Below, piece after piece: positions 1 to 6,669 of a DNA stretch of 22,175 bases. The DNA comes from a virus. The translations under genes and the position numbers were made by a program. The stretch spans positions 1 through 22,175 of IMG/VR virus record IMGVR_UViG_3300021404_000043. One strand, given 5' to 3'. The first letter of the stretch is position 1. Each line of letters opens with the position of its first letter. Below the pieces are notes generated by a model. The model had not been told where the DNA came from, made no database searches, and saw nothing but the letters and a program-made list of their open reading frames with translations.

Positions 1-20
1 AACACACGGACCGCTATCAC
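1..20 (-). CDS. 5' end of a leftward gene, truncated by window edge
   Basis: A GTG at 18-20 overlaps the TGA stop of the preceding gene as GTGA. It sits 5 bases after a strong Shine-Dalgarno sequence (GGGAGGAG on the minus strand). Only six codons (M-I-A-V-R-V) are inside the window, so no product can be named. The ribosome-binding site and the overlap pattern shared with its neighbours are the whole case for it. It implies the leftward operon continues beyond the left edge. Confidence 0.5.
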
Positions 21-220
21 CGGTACTCCTCCCGTTCGAGCATCTGCAGCCGCTCATCCGTCAGATCGTTGATGCGGCCCTGCAGCCTGATGAATTTTTT
101 CAGCGTGCGCAGGGCCCGGACTGAGATACAGGCCGCCATCACAATAAAGAACAGGCTGAGTAATGACAACAGGACCTGGATCGCCTGAAAAGGCGTAACA
201 TGCGATGTTACAGGTGGCAT
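17..220 (-). CDS. small single-span membrane protein
   Basis: A 67-residue hypothetical protein. A hydrophobic segment at about residues 12-35 (AIQVLLSLLSLFFIVMAA) forms one likely transmembrane helix, followed by a basic and then charged helical tail (LKKFIRLQGRINDLTDERL). The ATG at 220 overlaps the upstream TGA as TGATG. A GTG one codon earlier (223) is an equally possible start, and both follow a GGAG about 6-9 bases upstream. It lies in a leftward operon with another small membrane protein. A membrane anchor with a coiled-coil tail fits small phage envelope proteins such as holin-like or spanin-like products, but no motif proves this. Confidence 0.65.
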   Translation of the reverse strand: MPPVTSHVTPFQAIQVLLSLLSLFFIVMAACISVRALRTLKKFIRLQGRINDLTDERLQMLEREEYR

Positions 221-444
221 CACACAGCTCTCCGCCAGCGTTCGGGGATCGGGTAATTGCGCTTTGGCATCGGCGGGGCTTTGAGCGGGATCGCCGTCAT
301 CGTCGACCAGCCCTCTTCACAAAGCCGCGCGAGGCGCAGCAGTTCGGCCTTCTCCTGCGCGGGAGAAAGCGTGGGCGGCGGCATCGGCGGCGTATCGCCG
401 TCGATGAGCCGGTTTCCTTTGCGCCTGTAGGTGTAACTCCTCAT
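220..444 (-). CDS. hypothetical protein, proline-rich
   Basis: A 74-residue protein of unknown function. I chose the ATG at 444 because it overlaps the upstream stop as ATGA. The frame stays open to 648, but the extra residues are arginine/glycine-rich and lie opposite a better gene in another frame. The product is soluble: a proline-rich stretch (DGDTPPMPPPTLSPAQ) leads into a helix (KAELLRLARLCEEGW), with more prolines near the C-terminus. No catalytic or metal-binding motif is visible. It is translationally coupled on both sides. Confidence 0.6.
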   Translation of the reverse strand: MRSYTYRRKGNRLIDGDTPPMPPPTLSPAQEKAELLRLARLCEEGWSTMTAIPLKAPPMPKRNYPIPERWRRAV

Positions 445-710
445 GGGCGGCGCTCCATACAGATAGTTTGATCCTCGAAGTGGGCCGGTGTCGTGAAGGG
501 TACCTTGATTCCCGTCCCGGGGATAAACTCTCCGTCCGCATTCATCATCCCGCCGCCGGTATCCACGTAAGTCGTGATTTGATCGACCCAGACGCGATGC
601 GTCACCGAGCGGGTGCAGGGATGTTTCGCGAGCCAGATGATCCCCCATATCGCGAGACTGAGTGTCACGGCGACCAGGACGAACACGACATCCCGCGCAC
701 GGAGGATCAT
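441..710 (-). CDS. small membrane-anchored protein
   Basis: An 89-residue protein with one N-terminal hydrophobic helix at about residues 7-28 (VVFVLVAVTLSLAIWGIIWL), preceded by RAR. The remaining roughly 60 residues are hydrophilic and contain two cysteines (in HPCTRS and TICMER). By the positive-inside rule the C-terminal part would lie outside the inner membrane, where the two cysteines could pair. Both ends overlap neighbours by ATGA. No family recognised. A periplasmic phage accessory role is inference only. Confidence 0.65.
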   Translation of the reverse strand: MILRARDVVFVLVAVTLSLAIWGIIWLAKHPCTRSVTHRVWVDQITTYVDTGGGMMNADGEFIPGTGIKVPFTTPAHFEDQTICMERRP

Positions 711-1084
711 CTGAAGTCCGCGAGGAAACCCTTTATGGCAAGGGCTTCCTCGACTGTTCTTATCTCACCAGTATGGTAGGGCCGGCCGATATGCTGCGAA
801 AGACGCCGGTAAACGTCGCCGCGGCGGAACCCTTTGTGCTTCCATAAGCCATCGAGCACCGAGTGGATCTCGATGCGCAGCGCCCGCATGATCGCGGTCG
901 GAATATTACCCAGTGGACTGTGCGGCTGGCGTGAGTTGTGATGACAGCCGACATAGTTCTGGCAGCCGTCGCACTTCCAGAACGGCAGCAGCCACAGATC
1001 GCGCCGGTGGGGATAGATCTCGGCCCCGTATGTCAGCCGCGCCTCGATCTCGCGCTGACAGCCGCAACAAAAGATGGTCTTCAC
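707..1084 (-). CDS. DUF3268 zinc-finger-containing protein
   Basis: A 125-residue protein starting at GTG. The pattern matches my knowledge of the DUF3268 family (PF11672): C6/C7/C9 near the N-terminus, then FWKCDGCQNYVGCHH with C38, C41, C47 and H48/H49, a PLG turn, and the characteristic helix IMRALRIEIHSVLDGLW followed by RRGDVYRRLSQHIG. The two cysteine pairs probably bind one zinc. The family is widespread in phages and plasmids and its function is unknown; nucleic-acid binding is plausible. The stop overlaps the next start as ATGA. Confidence 0.8.
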   Translation of the reverse strand: MKTIFCCGCQREIEARLTYGAEIYPHRRDLWLLPFWKCDGCQNYVGCHHNSRQPHSPLGNIPTAIMRALRIEIHSVLDGLWKHKGFRRGDVYRRLSQHIGRPYHTGEIRTVEEALAIKGFLADFR

Positions 1085-1090
1085 TCGCTT

Positions 1091-1483
1091 CTATGCCGCA
1101 GTAGTCGCGCGCCGGGCCTCTTGATACTCTCTCGCGGTCTGAGCTGTTTTACGCTCAAGCGGCGCGAAGTGAATCATGCGCGGCTCCAGCCTCAGATAAG
1201 AGGAAAAATTCAGGCTCGCCACTTTGCGCATGAAGTCGGCCTGATCGAACGCTTTCAGTACCTGACGGCCTTCAAAGGTCAGAGTAATGCCGTTTTTGCG
1301 ACGTGTCTCGGCGATGAATCCCCGGCGCTTGTTCGCGCCGAGAGTGAGCTGGTTGAAGGCGGAAATATCCTCGATGCCCGCGGTCGCGTTCGGTGAATTC
1401 AGGATCGCGCGAAGCTGACCGTACTGACGATTGGAAATACGCACGGCGTGTTGTCGCTTGGGTTCGATGTTCACACGGTTCAT
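1091..1483 (-). CDS. hypothetical protein
   Basis: A 130-residue basic, probably soluble protein. The ATG at 1483 follows a good Shine-Dalgarno sequence (AAAGGA, about 6 bases upstream). No transmembrane segment, cysteines or recognisable motif. The middle (residues about 55-75, RGFIAETRRKNGITLTFEG) looks like a beta-hairpin and the C-terminus is helical and alanine/arginine-rich. The charge is compatible with nucleic-acid binding, but this is weak. It lies between the AT-hook protein gene and the DUF3268 gene in the leftward operon. Confidence 0.6.
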   Translation of the reverse strand: MNRVNIEPKRQHAVRISNRQYGQLRAILNSPNATAGIEDISAFNQLTLGANKRRGFIAETRRKNGITLTFEGRQVLKAFDQADFMRKVASLNFSSYLRLEPRMIHFAPLERKTAQTAREYQEARRATTAA

Positions 1484-1494
1484 AGAGTTCCTTT

Positions 1495-1947
1495 CTAAGC
1501 GGCCTTGGCTGTGGACTTCCTGTTTCTTCGCTCGATGATCTTGAGGGCGCGTTCGACCTCGGCGGTTGAAGGCGAGTTATTGCGCGGCGTGATGCCTGCT
1601 TCGCGCATCGCCGCCCAGCGTTGCCGGGTGCGTTCACCGATATCCCTGCGCTGCTTCGCCGTCCATTGTTTCCGTTTTGCTCTGGCTTTGCGCGGCGCTG
1701 CGACGACTGCGAGAGTCTCGGCCGTCTCTGACTCCTCCTGCACTTCGGGTTCGTCGGCTGCTCTGCGAGGGCGCCCGCGCCTTGGCCGGGATTCCCGAAT
1801 GTCGCCATTCCGGATCAGTACAGGTTCGAGCCCGAGAACAGCGCGAGTCGTATTCAGCAGTTCGAGCGCGCTTTCGACCGCGAATGTTAAACCGGGCAGA
1901 AGTGATTGCATGGCCATTGCCTCAAATCGGGATGCGTTATTGTTCAT
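1495..1947 (-). CDS. AT-hook-type DNA-binding protein
   Basis: A 150-residue protein, first gene of the leftward operon. Residues 54-62 (RPRRGRPRR) contain the GRP core of an AT-hook, which inserts into the minor groove of AT-rich DNA. An acidic linker follows (about 66-78), then a basic helical segment at 90-118 ending RQRWAAMREAG, a tail I associate with acidobacterial DNA-binding proteins. The N-terminal 45 residues form a hydrophobic helix-rich region that could dimerise. A GGAG lies 10 bases upstream of the ATG, and the spacer between them is the palindrome TTAACGTTAA. It could be a regulator or nucleoid-type protein acting at the adjacent divergent promoter; this is inference. Confidence 0.65.
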   Translation of the reverse strand: MNNNASRFEAMAMQSLLPGLTFAVESALELLNTTRAVLGLEPVLIRNGDIRESRPRRGRPRRAADEPEVQEESETAETLAVVAAPRKARAKRKQWTAKQRRDIGERTRQRWAAMREAGITPRNNSPSTAEVERALKIIERRNRKSTAKAA

Positions 1948-1957
1948 TTAACGTTAA
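1948..1957. repeat. 10-bp palindrome between RBS and start of the AT-hook gene
   Basis: Perfect palindrome TTAACGTTAA filling the spacer between the GGAG and the ATG of the leftward AT-hook gene. It could be a short operator half-site or a weak hairpin affecting initiation. A single short palindrome can also arise by chance. Confidence 0.4.
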
Positions 1958-2030
1958 CTCCATTCAGTTTCGGTTCCTTGTCCGTGGCTATTTTTCAAGC
2001 TTTTCTCTCCCTTTAAAAACATCGTTGGTA

Positions 2031-2043
2031 ACTATAACATAGT
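2031..2043. repeat. 13-bp inverted repeat, candidate operator
   Basis: ACTAT and ATAGT are separated by AAC, a perfect 5-bp inverted repeat covering the best -10-like hexamer of the control region. An outer, offset GTA/TAC pair (2028-2030 and 2047-2049) extends the symmetry. Ribbon-helix-helix repressors often bind such short repeats, and an RHH gene begins 53 bases downstream. Assignment as an operator is inference. Confidence 0.35.
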
Positions 2044-2095
2044 GTTTACTTCTGTGTTGCCTTGATGTCCAGGTGCGTAATAGGATAGAGGCTGC

Positions 2096-2272
2096 ATGGC
2101 AAAGAACAAAGAGGAGCTTACTCTGGAGCGGATCCATCCCCGATTGCCTTCGGATCTGGTGGATGAGTTGCGAGACTACTGCAAGGCCAACGGGAATATG
2201 GACCGCGAGTACGTGGTCAGCCAGGCGCTGCGCGAGTTCCTCGACAGACGAAAACAGAAGAAGACCGCATAA
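2096..2272 (+). CDS. ribbon-helix-helix (CopG/Arc-like) DNA-binding protein
   Basis: A 58-residue protein, first gene of the rightward operon. It begins MAKNKEELTLERIHPRLPSD, then a helix (LVDELRDYCKANG), a turn, and a second helix (MDREYVVSQALREFLDRRKQ). This strand-helix-turn-helix pattern and length are typical of ribbon-helix-helix repressors, which dimerise and contact DNA with an N-terminal strand (here around TLERIHPRL). The Shine-Dalgarno region AGGATAGAGG lies upstream. Its TAA is followed directly by the ATG of the exonuclease gene. Likely an operon autoregulator acting at 1948-2095, by analogy only. Confidence 0.7.
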   Translation: MAKNKEELTLERIHPRLPSDLVDELRDYCKANGNMDREYVVSQALREFLDRRKQKKTA

Positions 2273-2914
2273 ATGCTGGTCGATCCCCGCATCGACAATC
2301 CGGTAATCGCATTCCGGCCCGCTGGCCATATCTACACGGTCGACGGGAGCGTAACGCGCTCGACCACGCAGGTGCTCGAAGACGCCGGGATCTCGGACTT
2401 CTCACGCGTGCCGCGAGACGTCCTGCAGTATGCGCAGGAGCGCGGCACGGCGGTGCATCGCGCCATCCACTATGAGATGGAGGATGACCTCGATCCGGCG
2501 ACGGTAGCGCCTGAGATCGAGCCTTATCTGGTCGCGCGGCGCAAGTTCATGATCGAGTCGGGCTTTGTTCCCGAACTGATCGAGCACATTGTCTATTGTC
2601 CGCGCTTCCGCTATATCGGCATGCTCGACGTGAAGGGTTTGTACCGGGGCGCCGACAGGACGATCCTCGACTGGAAGACAGGCGAAGAAACCGAGTCCTG
2701 GGGGCCGCAGCTGGCCAGTTACGCGCAGGCCTGCGTCGGCCCTTATGCCTGTTACGGCTATCGCCGTCTGGTTGTGCAGCTGAAAAAGGACGGTACGTTC
2801 AAGCTGCACTGGTATCCGTTCTCAACCTTCCGCAAGCACTTCGATACGTTCCTCTGGGCGCTCACCGAAAGCCGAAAAAAACAGGCTATATGGGCACAAC
2901 AGGCTATGGTTTAA
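2273..2914 (+). CDS. PD-(D/E)XK exonuclease, RecB/Cas4-like (phage recombination nuclease)
   Basis: A 213-residue protein with the full nuclease signature of the RecB-like PD-(D/E)XK superfamily: GTAVHRAIH with H62, IGMLDVKG with the metal-binding D119, ILDWKTG with D133 and K135, and QLASYAQA with Q146 and Y150. The family chews one strand of double-stranded DNA using magnesium or manganese. With the RecT-family protein encoded 1.8 kb downstream in the same operon, it would form a two-component annealing recombination system, the counterpart of lambda Exo/Beta or RecE/RecT (inference from context). No helicase domain is present, as usual for stand-alone phage members. The start follows the RHH gene with no gap. 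Confidence 0.85.
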   Translation: MLVDPRIDNPVIAFRPAGHIYTVDGSVTRSTTQVLEDAGISDFSRVPRDVLQYAQERGTAVHRAIHYEMEDDLDPATVAPEIEPYLVARRKFMIESGFVPELIEHIVYCPRFRYIGMLDVKGLYRGADRTILDWKTGEETESWGPQLASYAQACVGPYACYGYRRLVVQLKKDGTFKLHWYPFSTFRKHFDTFLWALTESRKKQAIWAQQAMV

Positions 2915-2926
2915 AGGACAATTAAA

Positions 2927-3145
2927 ATGGCCAGACTAAGAGACGACTCGAAGCAAACCGGATTCCGGATCGAAAGAGTTTTGCTGAATGAATTCCAGTC
3001 ACGGCTGGCGCGGGAGGGCCGCAAGATGGGGCCGGTGCTTGAAGGCTGGATCAAATCCTGGCTGAATGGTGAGCAAATGTCGAAGCCGCGACGAGAACCG
3101 CCGCCACCGGGCGAACACTGCCCGCTCTGCAGGATCACGATATGA
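2927..3145 (+). CDS. small protein, possible RHH fold with C-terminal cysteine pair
   Basis: A 72-residue protein with a good ribosome-binding site (AAAGGA). Residues 11-47 (TGFRIERVLLNEFQSRLA, then GPVLEGWIKSWLNG) read as a strand followed by two helices, like a ribbon-helix-helix domain. A proline-rich linker follows (about 54-61), then HCPLC near the end. One CxxC pair alone cannot complete a zinc site, so dimerisation or an intermolecular site would be needed. It overlaps the next gene as ATGA. Function unknown; a DNA-binding accessory role is suggested only by the predicted fold. Confidence 0.6.
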   Translation: MARLRDDSKQTGFRIERVLLNEFQSRLAREGRKMGPVLEGWIKSWLNGEQMSKPRREPPPPGEHCPLCRITI

Positions 3146-3795
3146 CAATCAATCTGGAAACGCTTCCCGAACGAATGAAAGCCCTGCCGTTTGATCCGGT
3201 CCACGGTCCGGTGCCGTGGTTTGTCGAATGGCTGGACGGCAAGCCTGAGTTCCGGCTGATGAATCCGGACAAGCTCGTCATGGCGCTCAGACAGAAGCTG
3301 TGTTGGGTCTGCGGCGGGCAACTGGGCATCCACAAGTCCTTTGTCGCCGGCCCGATGTGCGGGATCAACCGCACCAGCTCCGAGCCGCCGTCGCATTATG
3401 ACTGCGCCCTGTGGTCGGCCCTGAACTGCCCGTTTCTCAGTAATCCCCGGCAGGTGCGCCGGGAAGATGAGCTGGTCAATAACGCGAAGCTGGCGCATAA
3501 GTCGCCGGGCTTCGTGCTGGCGCGCAATCCAGGCGTGGCTATGCTCTGGAACACGCGCCATTACGAGATATTCAAGCCCTTCAATCATGGCTATCTGATT
3601 CAGATGGGTGAGCCGGAATCGGTGGAATGGTACGCGAACGGCCGCAAGGCCACGCGGGAAGAGGTCGAGCATTCGATTGACACCGGCCTGCCCTCGCTCG
3701 AACTGGTGGCCTCGAAAGAAGAGGGCGGCCTCGCGGCGCTCGAACGCGCCATCGCACGGTTTCGCAAGACAGTTTTTCCCGAGGAGACGAAGTGA
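3142..3795 (+). CDS. conserved phage hypothetical protein with zinc-binding cysteines
   Basis: A 217-residue protein. Residues 54-100 hold a cysteine/histidine cluster: CWVCGG (C54, C57), GPMC (C73), SHYDCA (H85, C88) and NCPFL (C96). It probably binds one or two zinc ions. I recognise the pattern CWxCGG...GPMC.xNR...EPPSHxxCA...CPFL from uncharacterised phage proteins of several hosts, but know of no function. An AGGAT lies before the ATG, which overlaps the upstream stop. It lies between the exonuclease and RecT genes, so a role in DNA replication or recombination is possible but unproven. Confidence 0.7.
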   Translation: MTINLETLPERMKALPFDPVHGPVPWFVEWLDGKPEFRLMNPDKLVMALRQKLCWVCGGQLGIHKSFVAGPMCGINRTSSEPPSHYDCALWSALNCPFLSNPRQVRREDELVNNAKLAHKSPGFVLARNPGVAMLWNTRHYEIFKPFNHGYLIQMGEPESVEWYANGRKATREEVEHSIDTGLPSLELVASKEEGGLAALERAIARFRKTVFPEETK

Positions 3796-4691
3796 CAACA
3801 CAAACGACACAAGACACTGAACCTGATTCACTGGTGGCCATAGACGTCGATAAGCTGACAACAGAGGTCATTCTTACGACCGTGGCGCCCGAACCCGGCA
3901 AGGCTCCGAACACGACGCCGCGCGTCATGGCGGCGATCGCGCTCGAAGTCACCGATCAACAGAGCCTGAATCTCGCAGGCCAGCGCCTGCACGCGAACCG
4001 CATCCTGCAATCCGAATCGCGCCGCCTGTTCAACTGGGAGGAGATCAAGGCCAATATCAACAAGACCAAAAACCTCATCCTGAAGCAGGAACACGATGTC
4101 ATGGATCCGCTCGAACTGGAGAACCGGATTCTGAGTCAGAAGGTCAATTCCTTCCTGAAAGCGGAGAAGTTCAAAGAGGAACAGCGCCAGCGCGATATCC
4201 GGCTGAGGCGCGAACAGGAAGAACGCTCACGCCAGATCGAGCAGCGGGCGGAACATCAGGTCCTCGAGCATCGCGTGAATGAAGAGATGTTCAGCGATCA
4301 CGCCGAACGCATTGAGCGGCTGATTGACCAGTCGGAGTCCGTCTCCGAACAGCACATCCTTGCTTCGATTCCCGAACCGGAGCGGATCGTCATCCCGCAG
4401 GAGCCGGTTGTGATGCCCGCGCCGATACCCGCGCCGCCGCCGATTGTGCTGCCGAGAGGCATGTCAGCCGCGCCGAAATACACCGGCGAGTTGTACGACC
4501 CGAAAGGCGAACTGGCCGCGTTGAAAGTGTTCCTGCAGGGGATTATCGACGGTAAGGTGTCGCCGCAATGGGTGACAATAGATTATTCAGCCATCGCGAA
4601 GTACGCGAACTCGGTCAAACCTATCGGATTCAACGTCCCGGGTATGCGCTGCGTCGTCGACTTTACGGTAAGCCAGCGCAAGAAAGGATAA
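3792..4691 (+). CDS. coiled-coil protein of the recombination operon
   Basis: A 299-residue protein starting at GTG (GTGA overlap). Its parts in order are an acidic N-terminus, a region with FNWEEIKANINKTK near residue 80, a long charged coiled coil at about 108-185 (KAEKFKEEQRQRDIRLRREQ and onward), a proline-rich hinge at about 194-222 (PAPIPAPPPIV), and a small C-terminal domain (about 228-296) with LKVFLQGIIDGKVSPQW. Similar helical proteins stand just before recT in other phages, but I cannot name the family. Likely a structural or scaffolding partner of the annealing machinery (inference from position). Confidence 0.65.
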   Translation: MTTQTTQDTEPDSLVAIDVDKLTTEVILTTVAPEPGKAPNTTPRVMAAIALEVTDQQSLNLAGQRLHANRILQSESRRLFNWEEIKANINKTKNLILKQEHDVMDPLELENRILSQKVNSFLKAEKFKEEQRQRDIRLRREQEERSRQIEQRAEHQVLEHRVNEEMFSDHAERIERLIDQSESVSEQHILASIPEPERIVIPQEPVVMPAPIPAPPPIVLPRGMSAAPKYTGELYDPKGELAALKVFLQGIIDGKVSPQWVTIDYSAIAKYANSVKPIGFNVPGMRCVVDFTVSQRKKG

Positions 4692-4697
4692 CAACAC

Positions 4698-5903
4698 ATG
4701 GCAACACAACAGCCGACGCCTCCGCCTCAGTCGCCGCAGGTGGACAGCCTGCAATCGCTGCGGTTCAAGTACAAGGGCCAGATCGCGGCCGCGCTTCCAA
4801 AGCACATCACGCCCGAGCGTATGATCCGCGTGGGAATGACCGCGGTCTCGCGCTCTGCGCTGCTCAAAGAGTGCACCATCAACTCGATTGCCGGGGCGCT
4901 GGTGCAGGCGTCCATCATGGGTCTCGAACCGGACGGGCTCTCAGGCCAGTGTTATCTCATCCCCTTCTGGAACTCGAAGCTGGAGATCAAACTCCCGAGT
5001 GGCGCAGTCAGAAAGGGCGGCTATGAATGCCAGCTGCAGGTCGGTTACAAGGGCCTGGTGAAGCTGGCTCTGAACACCGGCGAATACGCCATGATCGACG
5101 CGCAGCCGGTTCATGAGAAAGATCACTTCAAGGCGAAGAAAGGCTTCGAAGTCCTGCTCGAGCATGAGTGGCCGCGCACCGGCGACCGCGGCCCGGTACA
5201 GGGCTACTGGGCCGGTTATCTGCTCAAAGACGGCGGCAGAAACTTCGAATACTGGACCGTCGAACAGGTCCATGCGCATCGCGATCAGTATTCGCAGTCG
5301 GCCTTCCAGACCCGCTACAACAAAGACAAACGCGCGAAGGAGTTTGTGCTCGACGGCGCCGGCAACAAGATCCTCACCGGCCCGTGGAAGGACAGTCCCG
5401 ACTGGATGTGCCGCAAGACGCCGCTCAAAAGCGTCCTGAAGCTTGCGCCGGCCTCTTATGAGATGGCGATCGCGCAGCACCTCGATGAGATGTCCGAGAG
5501 TGGCAAGCGGCAGGCCTTCTCGGTCGAACTGCCCATGGAATTGAATCCGGGCGCTATGGAAGCGACAGCCGACGATGAGGACGAGAACGGCGATGATCGC
5601 CACCGCTCCATGATCCTCATGCCTCAGCGCAAGTCGGAAACGCAGCCCGATCCGCCGAAGGAAGAAGCGAAGCCAGCGGATCCGCCGAAAACCGAGCCGA
5701 AACAGGACCCGCCGAAGACCGATCCGCCGAAGACCGATCCGGCGAAGCAAACCTTTGTCGCCATGTGCGAGAGTCTCAGGGATCGCTTTCCGATGCGCTT
5801 CGATATGGTCCTGGCCGGGATCGGATGGGAAGCGGTTGACCTCGTTCCGGCGGCACGCTACGACAGCGTTCTCATTGACCTGCAGCGCGAACTGGGGGCA
5901 TAA
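4698..5903 (+). CDS. recT: RecT-family single-strand annealing protein with C-terminal extension
   Basis: A 401-residue protein. Residues about 18-275 follow RecT closely: helix (FKYKGQIAAALPKHITPERM), NSIAGALVQASIMGLEPD, GQCYLIPFWN, ECQLQVGYKGLVKLALNTGE, and the later KTPLKSVLKLAP. RecT proteins coat single-stranded DNA and anneal complementary strands; the exonuclease at 2273-2914 would supply the ends. The protein is about 130 residues longer than E. coli RecT. The extra part is an acidic patch (291-300), a DPPK-repeat linker (318-350) and a final helical domain of about 50 residues with FDMVLAGIGWEAVDLVP. The extension may recruit other replication proteins. An AAGGA lies upstream of the ATG. 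Confidence 0.92.
   Translation: MATQQPTPPPQSPQVDSLQSLRFKYKGQIAAALPKHITPERMIRVGMTAVSRSALLKECTINSIAGALVQASIMGLEPDGLSGQCYLIPFWNSKLEIKLPSGAVRKGGYECQLQVGYKGLVKLALNTGEYAMIDAQPVHEKDHFKAKKGFEVLLEHEWPRTGDRGPVQGYWAGYLLKDGGRNFEYWTVEQVHAHRDQYSQSAFQTRYNKDKRAKEFVLDGAGNKILTGPWKDSPDWMCRKTPLKSVLKLAPASYEMAIAQHLDEMSESGKRQAFSVELPMELNPGAMEATADDEDENGDDRHRSMILMPQRKSETQPDPPKEEAKPADPPKTEPKQDPPKTDPPKTDPAKQTFVAMCESLRDRFPMRFDMVLAGIGWEAVDLVPAARYDSVLIDLQRELGA
5649..5747 (+). repeat. in-frame repeat encoding a DPPK linker
   Basis: Imperfect repeats of a 12-15 base unit (GATCCGCCGAAG and variants) encode five DPPK/DPAK-type units in the RecT-family protein. The stretch is unstructured and alternates charge, and it probably acts as a flexible spacer. 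Such arrays change length easily by slippage. Confidence 0.6.
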
Positions 5904-5904
5904 A

Positions 5905-6081
5905 ATGGCAGACCAGGCCGAAGCCGCCATTCGCGAGACTGAGGCGCAGCTCGAAATCCTGCACGCACTCGCGCCTTTGTGCGCGGAAGGCCGCGAGAGG
6001 GTTATAAAAGCCGTCGACCTTCTCATGCGCGCCGATGCGCTTGTACCAGGGATTCTCGATAAGGTGGCAAGGACCACATGA
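5905..6081 (+). CDS. small helical protein downstream of recT
   Basis: A 58-residue protein starting at the ATG at 5905, one base after the recT stop, with the G-rich end of recT (CTGGGGGC) serving as ribosome-binding site. The sequence is almost all helical (EAAIRETEAQLEILHALAPL, then VIKAVDLLMRADALV) with one cysteine and no membrane segment. It overlaps the next gene as ATGA. Function unknown. The coupling to recT suggests a small partner protein, but nothing in the sequence proves it. Confidence 0.6.
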   Translation: MADQAEAAIRETEAQLEILHALAPLCAEGRERVIKAVDLLMRADALVPGILDKVARTT

Positions 6082-6338
6082 CGCCGGAACGCCTGAAAAG
6101 CGTGGAACTCTACGCCTGGGTAGGCGAAGACGAACTGGGATCGGGCGAGATCGGGCTCAAACAGGGCCTGGTCCCGGCCGGTTTCATCGCCCTGGTCTCC
6201 GCAGGGCCGAAGGTAGCCCGCGAAGACATCCAGAGTCAGATGGCTCTGCAGGCCGAGCGGTTCGGCAAGAAAATCTATCTTTGCCGGTTTACCTTCGCCG
6301 GGGTGATGAGAGAAACCATCGCGGGAGAACCGCTATGA
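6078..6338 (+). CDS. hypothetical protein
   Basis: An 86-residue protein of unknown function. It seems to be an alpha/beta fold: an N-terminal strand (SVELYAWVGED), a central strand (GFIALVSA), a helix (REDIQSQMALQAERFG) and a final strand (KKIYLCRFTFAGV). It begins with an ATGA overlap and ends in another, so translation is coupled to both neighbours. No catalytic residues or membrane segment are visible. Confidence 0.6.
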   Translation: MTPERLKSVELYAWVGEDELGSGEIGLKQGLVPAGFIALVSAGPKVAREDIQSQMALQAERFGKKIYLCRFTFAGVMRETIAGEPL

Positions 6339-6556
6339 CGCCGGACTGGGCTGCCGGGATGAAAAGAATCTCGGACGGCGTCTACGTCGACGCCAATGAG
6401 CACATGCACCTCGATCTGGAGGGTATGTGTCTGGGGGCCGGTGTGCCGCCGACGAAGGCGAATTGTGAGCTTATGGCCTCCGTCGCCCGGCAGATGTTCG
6501 AAGAACAGTACGGCGTCCGGGTGAACGAAGTGGACGGCGAAGGGAACCCGCTGTGA
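6335..6556 (+). CDS. small hypothetical protein
   Basis: A 73-residue protein. I chose the ATG at 6335 for its ATGA overlap; the open frame extends further upstream, but that part is opposite better genes. The sequence (MKRISDGVYVDANEHMHLDL) is acidic, with a helix in the second half (ANCELMASVARQMFEEQYG). The N-terminal WAAGMKRISDGVYVD pattern is common in small phage proteins of unknown role. No motif recognised. Confidence 0.6.
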   Translation: MTPDWAAGMKRISDGVYVDANEHMHLDLEGMCLGAGVPPTKANCELMASVARQMFEEQYGVRVNEVDGEGNPL

Positions 6557-6669
6557 GCTGGAATCTGATCGGCCTGTTCTGGCGATGGTCGCAGCGCGGC
6601 CGCTGGATCAATCGCAGCAATTTCAGGCGCATTCTCGAAATCGTGGAACGGGAGACAGGACCGCTGTGA
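6553..6669 (+). CDS. very small basic protein
   Basis: A 38-residue open frame starting at GTG. It overlaps the previous stop (GTGA) and the next start (GTGA at 6666). The product is basic and tryptophan-rich (LFWRWSQRGRWINRSNFRR) with a helical tail. The exact tiling with its neighbours is the main support, since no similarity can be seen at this size. It could instead be an untranslated spacer, but then the following GTG gene would be uncoupled, unlike every other gene in this run. Confidence 0.45.
   Translation: MSWNLIGLFWRWSQRGRWINRSNFRRILEIVERETGPL

Larger units (their letters stand above)
1948..2095. promoter_or_regulatory. divergent control region between leftward and rightward operons
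   Basis: The only sizeable non-coding stretch in the window (148 bases), more AT-rich than its surroundings and lying between two divergent start codons. It must hold promoters for both operons. Visible elements are a perfect palindrome TTAACGTTAA (1948-1957) next to the leftward ATG and an inverted repeat ACTAT-AAC-ATAGT (2031-2043). That repeat covers a -10-like TATAAC on the plus strand and TATAGT on the minus strand. I see no convincing -35 box for either, so exact promoter positions are not assigned. Confidence 0.5.

Noticed and set aside
1988-2329. Minus-strand open frame of 113 codons across the control region
   Set aside because: It runs opposite the RHH gene and the exonuclease start and would remove the divergent promoter region; no ribosome-binding site.
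2911-3861. Minus-strand open frame of 316 codons
   Set aside because: It is antisense to the zinc-binding protein gene, whose overlaps and cysteine motif are clearly real.
4941-6077. Minus-strand open frame of 378 codons
   Set aside because: It is antisense to the RecT gene, with a low-complexity arginine/leucine product (repeats come from the DPPK linker read backwards).
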